A stretch of DNA of 64,000 nucleotides. It comes from Streptomyces sp. CC228A. Lineage in GTDB: Bacteria > Actinomycetota > Actinomycetes > Streptomycetales > Streptomycetaceae. The stretch covers positions 744,001-808,000 of the forward strand of contig NZ_JAJPUI010000001.1 of NCBI RefSeq assembly GCF_021390935.1, in the 5' to 3' direction. The notes beneath the pieces were generated by a model. It was not told the DNA's origin, made no database searches, and saw nothing but the letters and a program-made list of their open reading frames with translations. Shown one piece after another: positions 8,972 to 18,704 of this stretch (positions within the stretch are counted from its first letter, which is position 1; each line of letters begins with the position of its first letter). The translations under genes were made by a program, and so were the position numbers.

Positions 8972-10197
8972 ATGCGGCCCGTGACCGATGAGACGCCGCT
9001 GCTGGACGACCTGATGCCCTGGTCCGTGGCGCCGCTGACGCTGGGGCGCGACTGGGTGGTCGCCCCGGACGCCCGCACGCTGCGCACCCGCTGGGACACG
9101 CTGGTCGCGGCCGGGGGCGCGCGGCGCGAGGAGCTGTTCCGCCCGAGCCGGTCCAGGAGCCCGCACCGCGCGGTGGCCGCGCTGCCGGGGCAGCGGACCG
9201 GCACGGTCCGCTTCGCTCGGGAAACGGGGCCCTGCCCGGAGCCCGTGCGGGTGGCGTGCGGGCCCTTCGACGAGCAGTGGCTGCTGCCCGACCACCGGCT
9301 CATCGACGCGGCGCGGCCCGAGCTGTGGCGGGTCGCGGACGGCCACCAGCTGTTCGCCGTCGAGCAGGGCCGCGTGCCCCTGCCGCAGGGCCGGGCGGAG
9401 GCGGCGGGCCCCGCGCTGCTGGTGACGGCCGCGCTGCCGGACGGCCGCCCCGCCGCGGGCCGGCCCGGCCGGATCCGGCCCTCTACCGCCGCCCCGGCGG
9501 CCGCGAGCCGAACGTCGCCCCGGGCCTGCCGGAGCTGCTGGCGGCGCGGTACGGGGTGCCCGTGTCCGCCGCGGACCTGCTGGCGTGGGCGGTGGCGGCC
9601 GCACGGCCCTCGCCCGCCGGGTGCGCGGTGCCGCTGCCGGCCGACCCGCGGGTGTGGGCGGCGGGCGTGGCGCTGGGCCGACGGCTCACGGACGTGCAGC
9701 TGCGCGGCGCGCGGGGCGGGGAGCGGCCGCGGCTGCCCGGGGGCCGCCGCCCCTACGTGCGGGCCGCGCTGCCGCCGCACCCGGACACCCTCGCGTACGA
9801 CGCCGAGGAGGAGGCGCTGCTGGTGGGCGGCACCGGCCGGATCGCGCCGGTGCCGGTGGAGGCGTGGGACTTCCACGTGTCGGGGGTCCGCGTGCTGCCG
9901 CTGTGGTTCGAGCGCCGCACGGCGCCGGCGGAGCCCGGCACGCTGGAGGCGGTCCGCCCGCCGTCGTGGCCCCGGGAGTGGACGTCGGAGCTGCTGGAGC
10001 TGGTCACGGTGCTGGCGCTGCTGGGCGGGCTGGCGGCCGAGCGGGCGGCGCTGCTCGCGGACCCGCAGGAGCCGCGCCTCGGCCTGGGGGACCTGAGGGC
10101 CGCCGGGGTGCTGCCGCCGCCCGCCGCCGCCCGCGGGCCCGCGTCGGTCCTGGACCTCCCCGAGGAGGGGCCGGAGGGCCAGTTCGCGCTGCTGTAG
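8972..10197 (+). CDS. type ISP restriction/modification-like protein, C-terminal domain only (frameshift near 9480)
   Basis: I recognise a streptomycete family annotated as type ISP restriction/modification enzyme that consists of only the C-terminal, specificity-like domain. Seen here: DDLMPWSVAPLTLGR, then VRVACGPFDEQWLLPDHRL and DAARPELWRVADGHQLF in the first frame to about 9480, then YRRPGGREPNVAPGLPELL, VEAWDFHVSGVRVLPLWF and WTSELLELVTVLALL in the next frame to the stop at 10197. Adding one C to the run at 9479-9481 turns RPST into RPLYRRPGG and joins the halves into ~408 residues. There is no methyltransferase, helicase or nuclease motif here or nearby, so it cannot be a complete restriction enzyme; its role is unknown. 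It sits 14 bp after the GntR gene. Confidence 0.72.
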
Positions 10198-10289
10198 GGC
10201 GGCCTCGGGAGCATCGGGGCAGCCGTCGGCGGCGGGATCGGTCTAGGCTGGCCCGACACGAGGTCACGACGGAGTACGGAGGTGGGAGG

Positions 10290-10764
10290 GTGCACGTCAC
10301 CGGACCGTCCCCCGGCCGCGTCCTGGCCCGGCTCCTGCCGGCGCTGCTCTGCGCGCTCTGCGCGTTCCTCGTGCCGCCCGCGAGCGCCCCCGCCGCCCGC
10401 CGGCCGCCGTCGCGGCCCCCGCCCCGGCGCCCGACACCCGCGCGGCCGCCGCGGAGGCCGAGCAACGCCCCGCCGCCGACCGGCCCGTACGGACCGCGGC
10501 GCCGCCCACGGTCACCGCCGCGACCCCCTCCCGGTGCCCGACACCCGCGTGGCCGCCGCGGAGGCCGTGGAACTGCCCGTGGTCGTCGAGCAGTCCGTAC
10601 GGCTCCCGGCGCCGCCGCCCGCGGCGCCCCCGCCCGTCCGGGACGCGGACCAGGCCCCCGGACGCGGGCGGGTCGAGGCGGACGCGCTCCGCGAGCGCGC
10701 GCCGCCCGGCCTCCCGTACGACCCCACCGCCCCGCGGGGCCCGCCCTCCACCCGGCACAGCTGA
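10290..10764 (+). CDS. small secreted Pro/Ala-rich protein (two frameshifts)
   Basis: GTG 10290 is seven bases after GGAGG and opens a clear signal peptide (LARLLPALLCALCAFLVPPASA). The frame then changes at about 10405-10410 and again at about 10530. Inserting one C at each point gives a continuous ~160-residue protein with an internal repeat (PDTRAAAAEAEQ, then PDTRVAAAEAVE), the segment LPVVVEQSVRLPAPPP and the end YDPTAPRGPPSTRHS. No known domain is recognised. It lies ~225 bp upstream of secDF in the same direction. A hypothetical exported protein; confidence in the exact frame path is moderate. Confidence 0.55.
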
Positions 10765-10990
10765 CGCCGTTACACCGCGCCGCCGCCCGGGCCGCCGGCC
10801 TGCCCGCCGCCCGGCCGAGGCCGTGCCGACGGGAACCCGCGGAGCTCACGACGCCCCCGGCTGCCGCCGGGAGGGCCCGGAGCCGATCCGCCGTATCCCG
10901 CGAGCACGGTCCGGCGCGCGCGTACCCAGCTCGTCCGCCCCGCACGGCCCGCCGCCCCGGCCGCGGCCGTGCACCGCCCGTGGAGATCCC

Positions 10991-13312
10991 ATGCCATCGT
11001 CCCCGTCGTCCGCCGCCGTGCTCCGGCGCGCGCTCCTCGCCCTCGCCGTCGTCGGGCTCGCCCTCTGGACCGTCCTCACCACCTCGCCGCGCCTCGGCCT
11101 CGACCTGCGCGGCGGCACCCGGATCGTCCTGGAGACGCAGGACGCCCCCGGGGTCCGCGCCGACGCCGAGGCCACCGACCGCACCCTCGAAGTGCTCCGC
11201 AAGCGGGTCGACGGACTCGGCGTCGCCGAGCCGTCGCTCGCCCGCTCCGGCGAGAACCGGATCATCGTCGAACTCCCCGGCCTGCGCGACCCGCGCGAGG
11301 CCGCCGAGGTCATCGGCCGCACCGCCCAGCTCACCATCCACGCCGTCACCGGCGCGGCCGGCGGACCGGAGAAGCCGCCCGCCGCCGACGGCACCCGGGT
11401 CCTCCCCGACCCCGACGCCGCCCCGGGCTCCCCCCGCTTCCTCGTGCTCGCCGCCCCCGCCCTCACCGGTGACGGGGTCAAGAGCGCCGACGCCGTCCTC
11501 GACACCACCAGCGGAGCCGGCTGGACCGTCGACCTCGCCTTCCGCGACGACGCCGCCGACGACTGGGCCCGCCTCACCGGCGAGGCCGCCTGCGCCCCGC
11601 CCGGCGACCCCTCCCGGCGGGTCGCGATCGTCCTCGACGGACGGATCGTCTCCGCCCCCGCCATGCAGTCCGGCGTGGCCTGCGGCAGCGGCATCGTCGG
11701 CGGCGCCACCCAGATCACCGGCGGCTTCTCCGCCCAGGAGGCCCGCGACCTCGCCGCTCTCGTCGAGGGCGGCGCACTGCCCGTCCCCGTCACCACGATC
11801 GAGCAGAGCACCGTCGGCCCGACCCTCGGCGCCGAGGCCATCCGCGCCAGCGCCCTCGCCGCCGTCATCGGCCTCGCCTGCACCGGTGTCTTCGTCATCG
11901 CCGTCTACCGGCTCCTCGGCCTCCTCGCCACCGTCGCCCTGCTCCTCTACGGACTGATCTCGTACGCGGCCGTCGTCGCGCTCGGCGCCACCCTCACCCT
12001 CCCCGGCCTCGCCGGCTTCGTCCTCGCGGTCGGCATCGCCGTCGACGCCAACGTCCTCGTCTTCGAACGGGCCAGGGAGGAGTACGCGGCCCTCGGCCGC
12101 GCCGCCGCCACTCGCGATCCGCGCCGCCCGCTCGCCGCCGCCTTCGGCAAGGCGTGGAGCGCCGTCGCCGACTCCAACATCACCACCCTCCTCGCCGCCG
12201 GCCTCCTCTTCGCCTTCGCCACCGGCCCCGTGAAGGGCTTCGGCGTGACCCTCGCCATCGGGGTCCTCGCCTCGATGGTCACCGCCATGGTCATCACCCG
12301 GCTGCTCGCCGACCTGGCCCTCGCCCTGCCCGCCGTACGCCGCAGGCCCCGGCTGACCGGCATGGCGGGCCTCGGGCGGCTCCGCACCCGGCTGAGCCGG
12401 AAGGCACCCCGGCTGATGGCCCACCGGCGCCGCTGGTTCACCGTCAGCACCGCGCTGCTCCTTCTCGCCCTCGCCGGTCTCGGAGCGCGGGGGGTCGAAC
12501 TGGGCGTCGAGTTCACCGGCGGCCGGGACGTCCAGTACACCGCCACCCGCGCGGTGGACGCGGACGCGGCCCGCGCGGCGGTCGCCGCGGCGGGCTTCCC
12601 CGACGCCGTCGTCCAGACCACCGGCGACGGGGACCGGGACGTCACCGTCCGGGTGGGGGAGACCGGCGACGCGGCGCAGGCCCGCATCACCGAGGCCCTC
12701 ACGGAGACCGCCGGTCCCGTCACCGTCGAGCGCGACGACCTGATCGGCCCGAGCCTCGGCGGCGAACTGCGCACCCATGCGCTCATCGCGCTCGGACTCG
12801 CCGTCACCGCCCAGCTCGCCTACCTCTCCCTCCGCTTCCGCTGGACGTACGCCGTGGCGGCCGTCGCCGCGATGGCCCAGGACGTGCTGCTCGTCGTCGG
12901 CCTCTTCGCCTGGCTCGGCAAGCCCGTGGACAGCGTGTTCCTGGCCGCGCTGCTGACCGTCGTCGGCTACTCGGTCAACGACTCGGTCGTCGTCCTCGAC
13001 CGCCTGCGCGAACTGCGCCGCAAGGGCGGCCGGCTGCCGCTCGCGGAGCTCGCCGACCGGGCGGTGGCCCAGACCCTGCCCCGGACGGTCAACACCGGTA
13101 TGGGCGCCCTCTTCGTCCTGGCCGCCCTCGCCGTCCTCGGCGGGGACACCCTCACGGACTTCTCGGTGGCGCTCGTCGCCGGCGTCGTCCTGGGCATGGC
13201 CTCGACCGTCTTCACCGCCCTCCCGCTGACGGTCGCCCTGGAGACCCGCTCCCCGGCCCCGCCCCGCCCCGCCAAGGCCAAGACCGCCGATTCCACGGGC
13301 GCGGTCGTCTGA
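10991..13312 (+). CDS. secDF: SecDF fused preprotein translocase accessory subunit
   Basis: Proton-driven membrane factor that helps the Sec channel release exported proteins. 773 residues: an N-terminal membrane helix, the SecD signature LGLDLRGGTRIVLET, a large extracytoplasmic domain, GLGVAEPSLARSGENRI, six helices including GFVLAVGIAVDANVLVFER, then a basic linker and a SecF half with VEFTGGRDVQYTATR and TVVGYSVNDSVVVLDR. Most streptomycetes also carry separate secD and secF genes in the ruvB-relA region, so this is probably a second, fused copy. ATG 10991 follows GTGGAGATCCC. The gene is intact, unlike its upstream neighbours. Confidence 0.93.
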   Translation: MPSSPSSAAVLRRALLALAVVGLALWTVLTTSPRLGLDLRGGTRIVLETQDAPGVRADAEATDRTLEVLRKRVDGLGVAEPSLARSGENRIIVELPGLRDPREAAEVIGRTAQLTIHAVTGAAGGPEKPPAADGTRVLPDPDAAPGSPRFLVLAAPALTGDGVKSADAVLDTTSGAGWTVDLAFRDDAADDWARLTGEAACAPPGDPSRRVAIVLDGRIVSAPAMQSGVACGSGIVGGATQITGGFSAQEARDLAALVEGGALPVPVTTIEQSTVGPTLGAEAIRASALAAVIGLACTGVFVIAVYRLLGLLATVALLLYGLISYAAVVALGATLTLPGLAGFVLAVGIAVDANVLVFERAREEYAALGRAAATRDPRRPLAAAFGKAWSAVADSNITTLLAAGLLFAFATGPVKGFGVTLAIGVLASMVTAMVITRLLADLALALPAVRRRPRLTGMAGLGRLRTRLSRKAPRLMAHRRRWFTVSTALLLLALAGLGARGVELGVEFTGGRDVQYTATRAVDADAARAAVAAAGFPDAVVQTTGDGDRDVTVRVGETGDAAQARITEALTETAGPVTVERDDLIGPSLGGELRTHALIALGLAVTAQLAYLSLRFRWTYAVAAVAAMAQDVLLVVGLFAWLGKPVDSVFLAALLTVVGYSVNDSVVVLDRLRELRRKGGRLPLAELADRAVAQTLPRTVNTGMGALFVLAALAVLGGDTLTDFSVALVAGVVLGMASTVFTALPLTVALETRSPAPPRPAKAKTADSTGAVV

Positions 13313-13458
13313 GGGACCCCGCGCCGGCGAACCGGGTGGCGCACGCACACCGCCAGGGGCGTGGGCGCGGTCAGCGACGCGTCCGTACCGCTGTCCCCCG
13401 AGGCCGCCGGGGGGCGGGTGGTGACAAGGAGGCCCGGCACACGGTAGGTACGGCTGTC

Positions 13459-14676
13459 ATGAGCACCTTTCCGCAGTCTCCAGGCAACCAGCCGCTCCCC
13501 CTCGACGGGATCACCGTGGTCGCCGTCGAGCAGGCCGTCTCCGCGCCGTTCGCGACCCGGCAGCTCGCCGACCTGGGCGCCCGCGTGATCAAGGTCGAGC
13601 GCCCGGACGGCGGCGACTTCGCCCGCGGCTACGACACGGCGGCGCGCGGTCTCGCCTCGCACTTCGTGTGGTGCAACCGCGGCAAGGAGTCCCTGGCGGT
13701 CGACCTGAAGGACCCGCGTGGCCGCGCGCTCGTACGGCGGCTGGTCGCCGGGGCGGACGTGTTCGTACAGAATCTGGCGCAGGGCGCCGCCGCCCGTCTC
13801 GGGCTCGACGCCGCGACACTGTGCGCGGCGGACCCACGCCTGATCGCCGTCGACATATCCGGCTACGGTGCGGAAGGCCCCTACGCGCACAAGCGGGCCT
13901 ACGACATGCTCGTGCAGTGCGAGGCCGGCCTGGTGTCCGTGACGGGGACGCCGGACCAGCCGGTGAAGGCGGGCGTCCCGGCGGCCGACATCGCGGCCGC
14001 GATGTACGCGTTCTCGGGGGTGCTGGCCGCCCTGCTGCGGCGGTCGGCGACGGGTCTCGGCGGGCCGGTGGAGGTCTCCATGCTGGAGTCGCTGGCCGAG
14101 TGGATGGGCCACCCCCTGCACCATGGGATGCACGGCGGGCAGGCCCCGCCCCGCACCGGTGTGGCGCACGCCGTCATCGCCCCGTACGACGCGTACGGGA
14201 CGGCGGACGGCGGGCAGGTGCTGCTGTCGGTGCAGAACGACCGCGAGTGGCGCCGTCTGGCCGAACAGGTGCTGAAGCGACCGGAGTTGGGGGACGACCC
14301 GGACTTCGCGACGAACCGGGCGCGGGTCGCGCACCGGGAGCGCACCGACGCGGTGGTGGCCGAGGCGCTGGCCCGCCTGGGGACGGCCGAGGCCGTCGGG
14401 CTCCTGGAGGCGGCCGGCATCGCCTGCGCCCGCCTGAACTCGGTGGCCGACGTGGCAGCGCACCCGCAGCTGGCGGCGCGCGACCGGTGGCGCGAGGTCC
14501 CGTCACCGGTGGGCCCGCTGCGCGCCCTGCTGCCCCCGGTCACCTTCCCCGGCGGCCCCGAGGCGCGCATGGGCGCGGTGCCGGGGCTCGGGGAGCACAC
14601 GGACGCGCTGCTCGGTGAGCTGGGCGTACCGGAGCCGGAGCGGGAGGCGCTGCGCCGGGAAGGCGTCATCGCCTGA
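13459..14676 (+). CDS. CaiB/BaiF (class III) CoA-transferase family protein
   Basis: Transfers CoA between an acyl-CoA and a carboxylic acid. 405 residues with the class III features: LDGITVVAVEQAVSAPFATRQ, LADLGARVIKVERPDGGDFARG, NRGKESLAVDLKDP, and the presumed catalytic Asp in AYDMLVQCEAGLVSVTG. The C-terminus has GPLRALLPPVTFPGG as in formyl-CoA transferases and racemases. Substrate unknown. The start is the ATG at 13459; an AAGGAGG lies too far upstream (about 30 bp) to be convincing, so initiation is uncertain. No partner acyl-CoA dehydrogenase or hydratase adjoins it. Confidence 0.88.
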   Translation: MSTFPQSPGNQPLPLDGITVVAVEQAVSAPFATRQLADLGARVIKVERPDGGDFARGYDTAARGLASHFVWCNRGKESLAVDLKDPRGRALVRRLVAGADVFVQNLAQGAAARLGLDAATLCAADPRLIAVDISGYGAEGPYAHKRAYDMLVQCEAGLVSVTGTPDQPVKAGVPAADIAAAMYAFSGVLAALLRRSATGLGGPVEVSMLESLAEWMGHPLHHGMHGGQAPPRTGVAHAVIAPYDAYGTADGGQVLLSVQNDREWRRLAEQVLKRPELGDDPDFATNRARVAHRERTDAVVAEALARLGTAEAVGLLEAAGIACARLNSVADVAAHPQLAARDRWREVPSPVGPLRALLPPVTFPGGPEARMGAVPGLGEHTDALLGELGVPEPEREALRREGVIA

Positions 14677-14930
14677 ATCCGGCACGGGGCCGGAGGACGA
14701 CGGGTGGCCGCGGGTCGCGGTGCCGGGCGGATGCGGTGGTGCCGGGCCGAAGGGGACGGGGACCGGAGCGGGCGGCGGTGCCGTGGACTGCGGGGGCCGG
14801 GGAGGAGACGGGCGGCGGAGGGGAGGCCGGGGGCGATGAGCGGTGGGGTCGCCCCCTGGGTCTCGGAACGCGGGACCCGGGGGTCGGGGTGCGCCGTGTG
14901 CGCGCCCTCCGGCCGGCCTGCCCCGCGCCG

Positions 14931-15194
14931 CTAGCCGTGACTGCCGAAGAGCGAGCGGCGCAGACGGCGCAGCGGCGCGAAGAGCGACACGCGGACGCCC
15001 TTGCCCCGGTGGTCGCGCACGACGTCGCGGTTCGTCAGTTCGCGCATGAGGGACGTGGCCTCCGCAGCGTCGCGCTGCGGGATGGCGGGCCCCCCGAGGA
15101 CCGCGAGATGGCGGTCCAGCCGCGAACTGGTCGCGCTGCTCTTGCAGGTGATCGCAGGCACACGTGGCCTGCTGCGCATCGTTATCTGTTCCAT
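14931..15194 (-). CDS. small hypothetical protein
   Basis: 87 residues from ATG 15194, which is preceded by GGGAG at good spacing on the minus strand (GGGAGTGAC then ATG). The protein begins MEQITMRSRPRVPAITC and ends LFAPLRRLRRSLFGSHG; it is basic, lacks a signal peptide and has one Cys. The segment AEATSLMRELTNRDVVRD resembles a short helical region. I do not recognise a family. It is divergent from the kinase gene. The 254 bp to its right-hand neighbour's stop (14677-14930) hold nothing I can support. Confidence 0.65.
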   Translation of the reverse strand: MEQITMRSRPRVPAITCKSSATSSRLDRHLAVLGGPAIPQRDAAEATSLMRELTNRDVVRDHRGKGVRVSLFAPLRRLRRSLFGSHG

Positions 15195-15303
15195 GTCACT
15201 CCCCACCCGTACAAGGGCACCCGGCCCGGGCCACGTTAAGCCTATCGTCCCCGCATCGCAGCCGTGTATCCCGGTATCGGGATTCACCGCACACATACGA
15301 GGG

Positions 15304-15332
15304 TTGACAGTTACTCTCCGAATATGTCTGAT
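15304..15332 (+). promoter_or_regulatory. promoter candidate for the Ser/Thr kinase gene
   Basis: TTGACA (15304-15309), 17 bp, then TCTGAT (15327-15332). The -35 is perfect and the -10 partial. It lies 70-100 bp upstream of the kinase GTG at 15403, in the divergent space with the small gene at 15194. Confidence 0.45.
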
Positions 15333-15402
15333 TCCAGGGTGAGTTGGACACTCTCCTCGTAGCCGGATCGTGGTCGGCGGCGGACGCGAAGGGGGACCCG
15401 CG

Positions 15403-17862
15403 GTGAGCGAAGGACCGGGAGCGGCACGGCTGGTGGCGGGGCGTTACCGACTGCTCGGTCCGCTGGGCGAAGGCGGGATGGGCGTGGTGTGGCGCGCCCG
15501 CGACGAGGTGCTGGGCCGCGAGGTCGCGGTGAAGGAGGTGCGGGCCCCGGCCGGCCTCGGCGCGGCGGACGTGCGGCGGCTGTACGCCCGACTGGAGCGG
15601 GAGGCGTGGGCCACCGCGCGGATCGCCCAGCGCAACGTGGTGACGGTGCACGACGTGGCCGCGGAGGACGGCCGCCCGTGGATCGTCATGGAGCTGGTGC
15701 GGGGACTCACCCTGGCCGATGCGCTCCAGGCGGAGGGCCCGCTGCCGCCGCGCCGCGCCGCCCGGATCGGGGCGGAGGTGCTGGCCGCGCTGCGCGCCGC
15801 GCACGCGGCGGGCGTGCTGCACCGGGACGTCAAGCCCGGCAACGTGATGCTGGGCAACGACGGCCGGGTCGTGCTGACCGACTTCGGCATAGCCCTGGTG
15901 GCGGGGTCCCCGCAGCTCACGGTGACGGGCGAGCTCGTGGGGTCGCCGGAGTACCTGGCGCCCGAGCGGGCCATGGGGCGGGCGACGGGGCCCGCCTCGG
16001 ACCTGTGGTCGCTGGGGGTGCTGCTGTACGCCGCGGTGGAGGGCGGGACGCCGTTCCGGCGCGACACGGTGCTGGGCACGCTGCGGGCGGTGGTGGACGA
16101 CCCGGCGCCGCCGCCGCGGTGTGCGGGGCCGCTCGCGGAGGTCGTCGAGGGGCTGCTGCGCAAGGACCCGGACGAGCGGCTGGCGCCCGAAGCGGCGGCC
16201 GGGCTCCTGGAAGCCGCCGCCGCGGGGACCGCCGCCCGCCCGGCGCCCGCTCCCCGGGCAGCACCGGACCCACCCTCCCGTACGTCCCCGGGCCCGTGCC
16301 CGACGGCCTCCCGGAGGACGCGGAGGCGCCCGGCGGCGCGGACGGCGGCGGACCTGACAGCGGGCCGGGCACCGGCACGGGCGGCGGCCTACGCGGCGGC
16401 GCGGGCGGAGGCGGTACGGGGACGCGCGGTGCGGGAGGGTGGGCCGAGCAGGGCGGCACGGACGGCGGGGCCGGGCTCGGCAGCGGTGCCGGCCGGGGGA
16501 GCGGCTGCGGCGGTCAGAGCGGTGCCGGCATGGGCGGCGGGACCGGCACGCACGGCCGGAGGGCGTCCGGCCGCACGGGCGGGCGGACGCGGCCCGGCGG
16601 CGCGGCGGACGGGAGCGGCACCGACCCCGCCGGCGGCGGCATCCGCCCCGGCGGGGTGGACGGCGGGGCGACGGGGGCCCGGGGCGGGAACGGCGTACGG
16701 GGCCCGGGAGGCGGCGCCTCGGGGCCCGGACCCCGCGGTGGAGGCGGCGGAGCGGGCCACCGGGGGCAGGGGGCTCCGGGCCCCGTGCAGGCGGCGGGGA
16801 GCAGCGGCGGTGGGACCGGCGGGTGGCCGTACCGGCGGCCGCCGGGGCGGTCCTCGTGCTGGTACTGGCCGTCCTGGTGTCCCCGTGGACGGATCGCGGT
16901 GCCGCCGACGGCGGAGGGCAGGCGGACGGGCCGGCGCCCTCCGCGGCCCCGGCGGGCAACGGTTCGGCCACACCGCCCGCGGGGACGGCCGGGGCCTCCG
17001 GGGCCGCCACGGGCACCGGTGCGGCCACCGCTCCCGCCGCGGGCACCGGCGGCGGGGTGGGCGGGGAGGCTCGGCCGGGGGTACCGACGGCGGCGGGACC
17101 GGGGGCTCCCCGGTCCGGCGGCGCGGCCGGTGGACGTGGCCCTGCGGACCGTACGGGACGCGTACCACGGGGAGTGCCCGCCGTCCGCGGAGCAGGCCCC
17201 GCACTTCACGGCCGCGGTCACGGTGGGCCGCGGCCCCGCGTCGCTGGTCTACCGCTGGGTGGCGGAGAGCGGCGAGGGGGCGCGCACTGGCGGACCGTGC
17301 ACGTGGGCTCCGCGCACGGCGAGCGGGCGCGGGTGCAGGTCGCCCACACGGAGCGGACGCACCGGGAGGGCGGTACGCACCGGGACCGGATACGGCTGGA
17401 GGTGCGCAGCCCCTCGCACGTCCACTCCGATTGGGCCGGGTTCACGGTGACCTGCCGGGCGGGCGGCACGGCGGCGGGCGCGGCCACCGGCGCCACCGCG
17501 ACGGGCGGCGGCGCCGCGGACGGCGGCACGACCGGCGGCGGCACGACCGGTGGCTGGGCGACCGATGGCGGCACGACCGGCGGGCCGGGCAGCGGGACGG
17601 CCGACGGCGGGACGACCAACGGGGCGGGCAGCGGGAGCACGGGCGGGGACGCGTCGTCCGCCGGGGAGGCGCGTCCGGCGCGAGCGGCTCGGACGGGGGC
17701 ACCGGGCAGTCCGGCGACCTGTACGGCGGCGGCACCGCCGGCGGTTCGGACGGCGGTGCGGCGAGCGGAGGCGAGGGCGGGTCGTCGGGAGCCGGGGCCC
17801 CCGACGACCCGCCGGAGGAGCTATCGGGCGGTCCGGTCGCCGGCGCGGCCGGTGCCTCGTAG
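15403..17862 (+). CDS. membrane Ser/Thr protein kinase (PknB type) with Gly-rich extracellular tail, several frameshifts
   Basis: The kinase domain (about residues 10-275) is complete in the first frame: GEGGMGVVW loop, Lys in VAVKEV, HRDVKPGNVML, DFGIA and GSPEYLAPE. GTG 15403 has a GAAGGGGGA site. Beyond about 16255 the frame changes. A juxtamembrane Pro/Gly region (TLPYVPGPVPDGLPEDAE) is in a second frame, the membrane helix (AAAGAVLVLVLAVLV) in a third, an extracellular domain with AYHGECPPSAEQAPHF and WVAESGEGA in the second, its continuation HTERTHREGGTHRDRI and SDWAGFTVTC in the third, and a Gly/Ser tail ending GPVAGAAGAS in the first. All shifts are explained by missing bases (near 16255, 16795, 17110-17130 twice, 17278 and 17650). 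The kinase probably senses an extracellular or wall signal. Confidence 0.82.
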   Translation: MSEGPGAARLVAGRYRLLGPLGEGGMGVVWRARDEVLGREVAVKEVRAPAGLGAADVRRLYARLEREAWATARIAQRNVVTVHDVAAEDGRPWIVMELVRGLTLADALQAEGPLPPRRAARIGAEVLAALRAAHAAGVLHRDVKPGNVMLGNDGRVVLTDFGIALVAGSPQLTVTGELVGSPEYLAPERAMGRATGPASDLWSLGVLLYAAVEGGTPFRRDTVLGTLRAVVDDPAPPPRCAGPLAEVVEGLLRKDPDERLAPEAAAGLLEAAAAGTAARPAPAPRAAPDPPSRTSPGPCPTASRRTRRRPAARTAADLTAGRAPARAAAYAAARAEAVRGRAVREGGPSRAARTAGPGSAAVPAGGAAAAVRAVPAWAAGPARTAGGRPAARAGGRGPAARRTGAAPTPPAAASAPAGWTAGRRGPGAGTAYGAREAAPRGPDPAVEAAERATGGRGLRAPCRRRGAAAVGPAGGRTGGRRGGPRAGTGRPGVPVDGSRCRRRRRAGGRAGALRGPGGQRFGHTARGDGRGLRGRHGHRCGHRSRRGHRRRGGRGGSAGGTDGGGTGGSPVRRRGRWTWPCGPYGTRTTGSARRPRSRPRTSRPRSRWAAAPRRWSTAGWRRAARGRALADRARGLRARRAGAGAGRPHGADAPGGRYAPGPDTAGGAQPLARPLRLGRVHGDLPGGRHGGGRGHRRHRDGRRRRGRRHDRRRHDRWLGDRWRHDRRAGQRDGRRRDDQRGGQREHGRGRVVRRGGASGASGSDGGTGQSGDLYGGGTAGGSDGGAASGGEGGSSGAGAPDDPPEELSGGPVAGAAGAS

Positions 17863-17894
17863 GGCACCGCCGCCCCGGCGCCGTACGCCGGTCC

Positions 17895-18704
17895 TTACGC
17901 GGCGTTGCGGAACACCGGCAGGTAGCCGCCGGACTGGCCGGTGGCGGTGGGGTGGTAGGACTCGCCGATGTTCAGCCAGTTGACGCTGTGCAGCCAGGAC
18001 GCGCCGGAGCAGATCTCGTGCCCGGTGAAGGCCGGGACGACGTCCGCGAAGGTGAAGCCGTGGTCGGCGGCCCGCTTGGCGAGGGCGGCGTTGAGGTGGT
18101 CGGCGCCGCCGTTGATGGCGCGCCGCTCGTTCTCGGTGAGGCCCGCGACGCAGGTGCCGTTCAGCTTGTAGAAGCGGGGGTAGCCGAGGACGACGACGTG
18201 GGCGGAGGGGGCCTTGGAGCGGATGGCGGAGTAGGTGGTGTCGAGCCGGCCGGGGAGGGTCGTGTCGACGTAGTTCTTGGCCTCGTTGACCCGGGCGATG
18301 CAGGTGGCCTCCGAATTCAGGACGCAGGTGGTCATCACGTCGGCGAACCCGGCGTCGTTGCCGCCCACGGTGAGGGAGACGAGGTCGGTGCCGCTGTTGA
18401 GCGGGCCGAGCTGGTTGGCCGTCACGTCGGTGGTGCGGGCGCCCGAGCAGGCGGTGAACGCGAACGAGGACGGGGCGTTGGCCGCCGCCCACAGGGCGGG
18501 GTACGCGCGCTGGGTGCGCTTGCAGGAGCCGCTGGAGCTGTCGTAGTTGCCGGCGCCGACGCCGGACGAGTAGGAGTCGCCGAGCGCCACGTAGTCGACC
18601 GCGGCGGCGGAGGAGTCCGCGTGCGCGGCGCCGGCCCCGGTGAGGGCGAGGGCGGCGCCGAGGAGGAGCGAGGACAGGAGCGCTGCTGTGCGGGAGGTCT
18701 TCAT
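17895..18704 (-). CDS. secreted SGNH-family lipase/esterase
   Basis: Extracellular lipid-ester hydrolase. 269 residues with a signal peptide ending AGAAHADSS. Block I is YVALGDSYSSGVGAG (nucleophile Ser), the oxyanion Gly/Asn are in LTVGGNDAGF, and the catalytic His is in YHPTATGQSGGYLPV. Six cysteines (in SCKRT, TACSGA, TTCV, ATCIA, GTCVAG and EICSG) suggest three disulfides, as in the S. coelicolor and S. rimosus GDSL lipases, which this sequence matches closely from memory. It is convergent with the kinase gene, ending 32 bp from its stop. Confidence 0.95.
   Translation of the reverse strand: MKTSRTAALLSSLLLGAALALTGAGAAHADSSAAAVDYVALGDSYSSGVGAGNYDSSSGSCKRTQRAYPALWAAANAPSSFAFTACSGARTTDVTANQLGPLNSGTDLVSLTVGGNDAGFADVMTTCVLNSEATCIARVNEAKNYVDTTLPGRLDTTYSAIRSKAPSAHVVVLGYPRFYKLNGTCVAGLTENERRAINGGADHLNAALAKRAADHGFTFADVVPAFTGHEICSGASWLHSVNWLNIGESYHPTATGQSGGYLPVFRNAA

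Noticed and set aside
10004..13348. 1114-residue minus-strand frame opposite secDF
   Set aside because: Gly/Asp/Glu-rich antisense shadow; the plus strand codes for SecDF with all motifs.
16200..17862. Reading the kinase tail as a separate degenerate gene
   Set aside because: Membrane helix and extracellular domain follow the kinase in order and all frame changes are of the missing-base type, so one broken-up gene is simpler.
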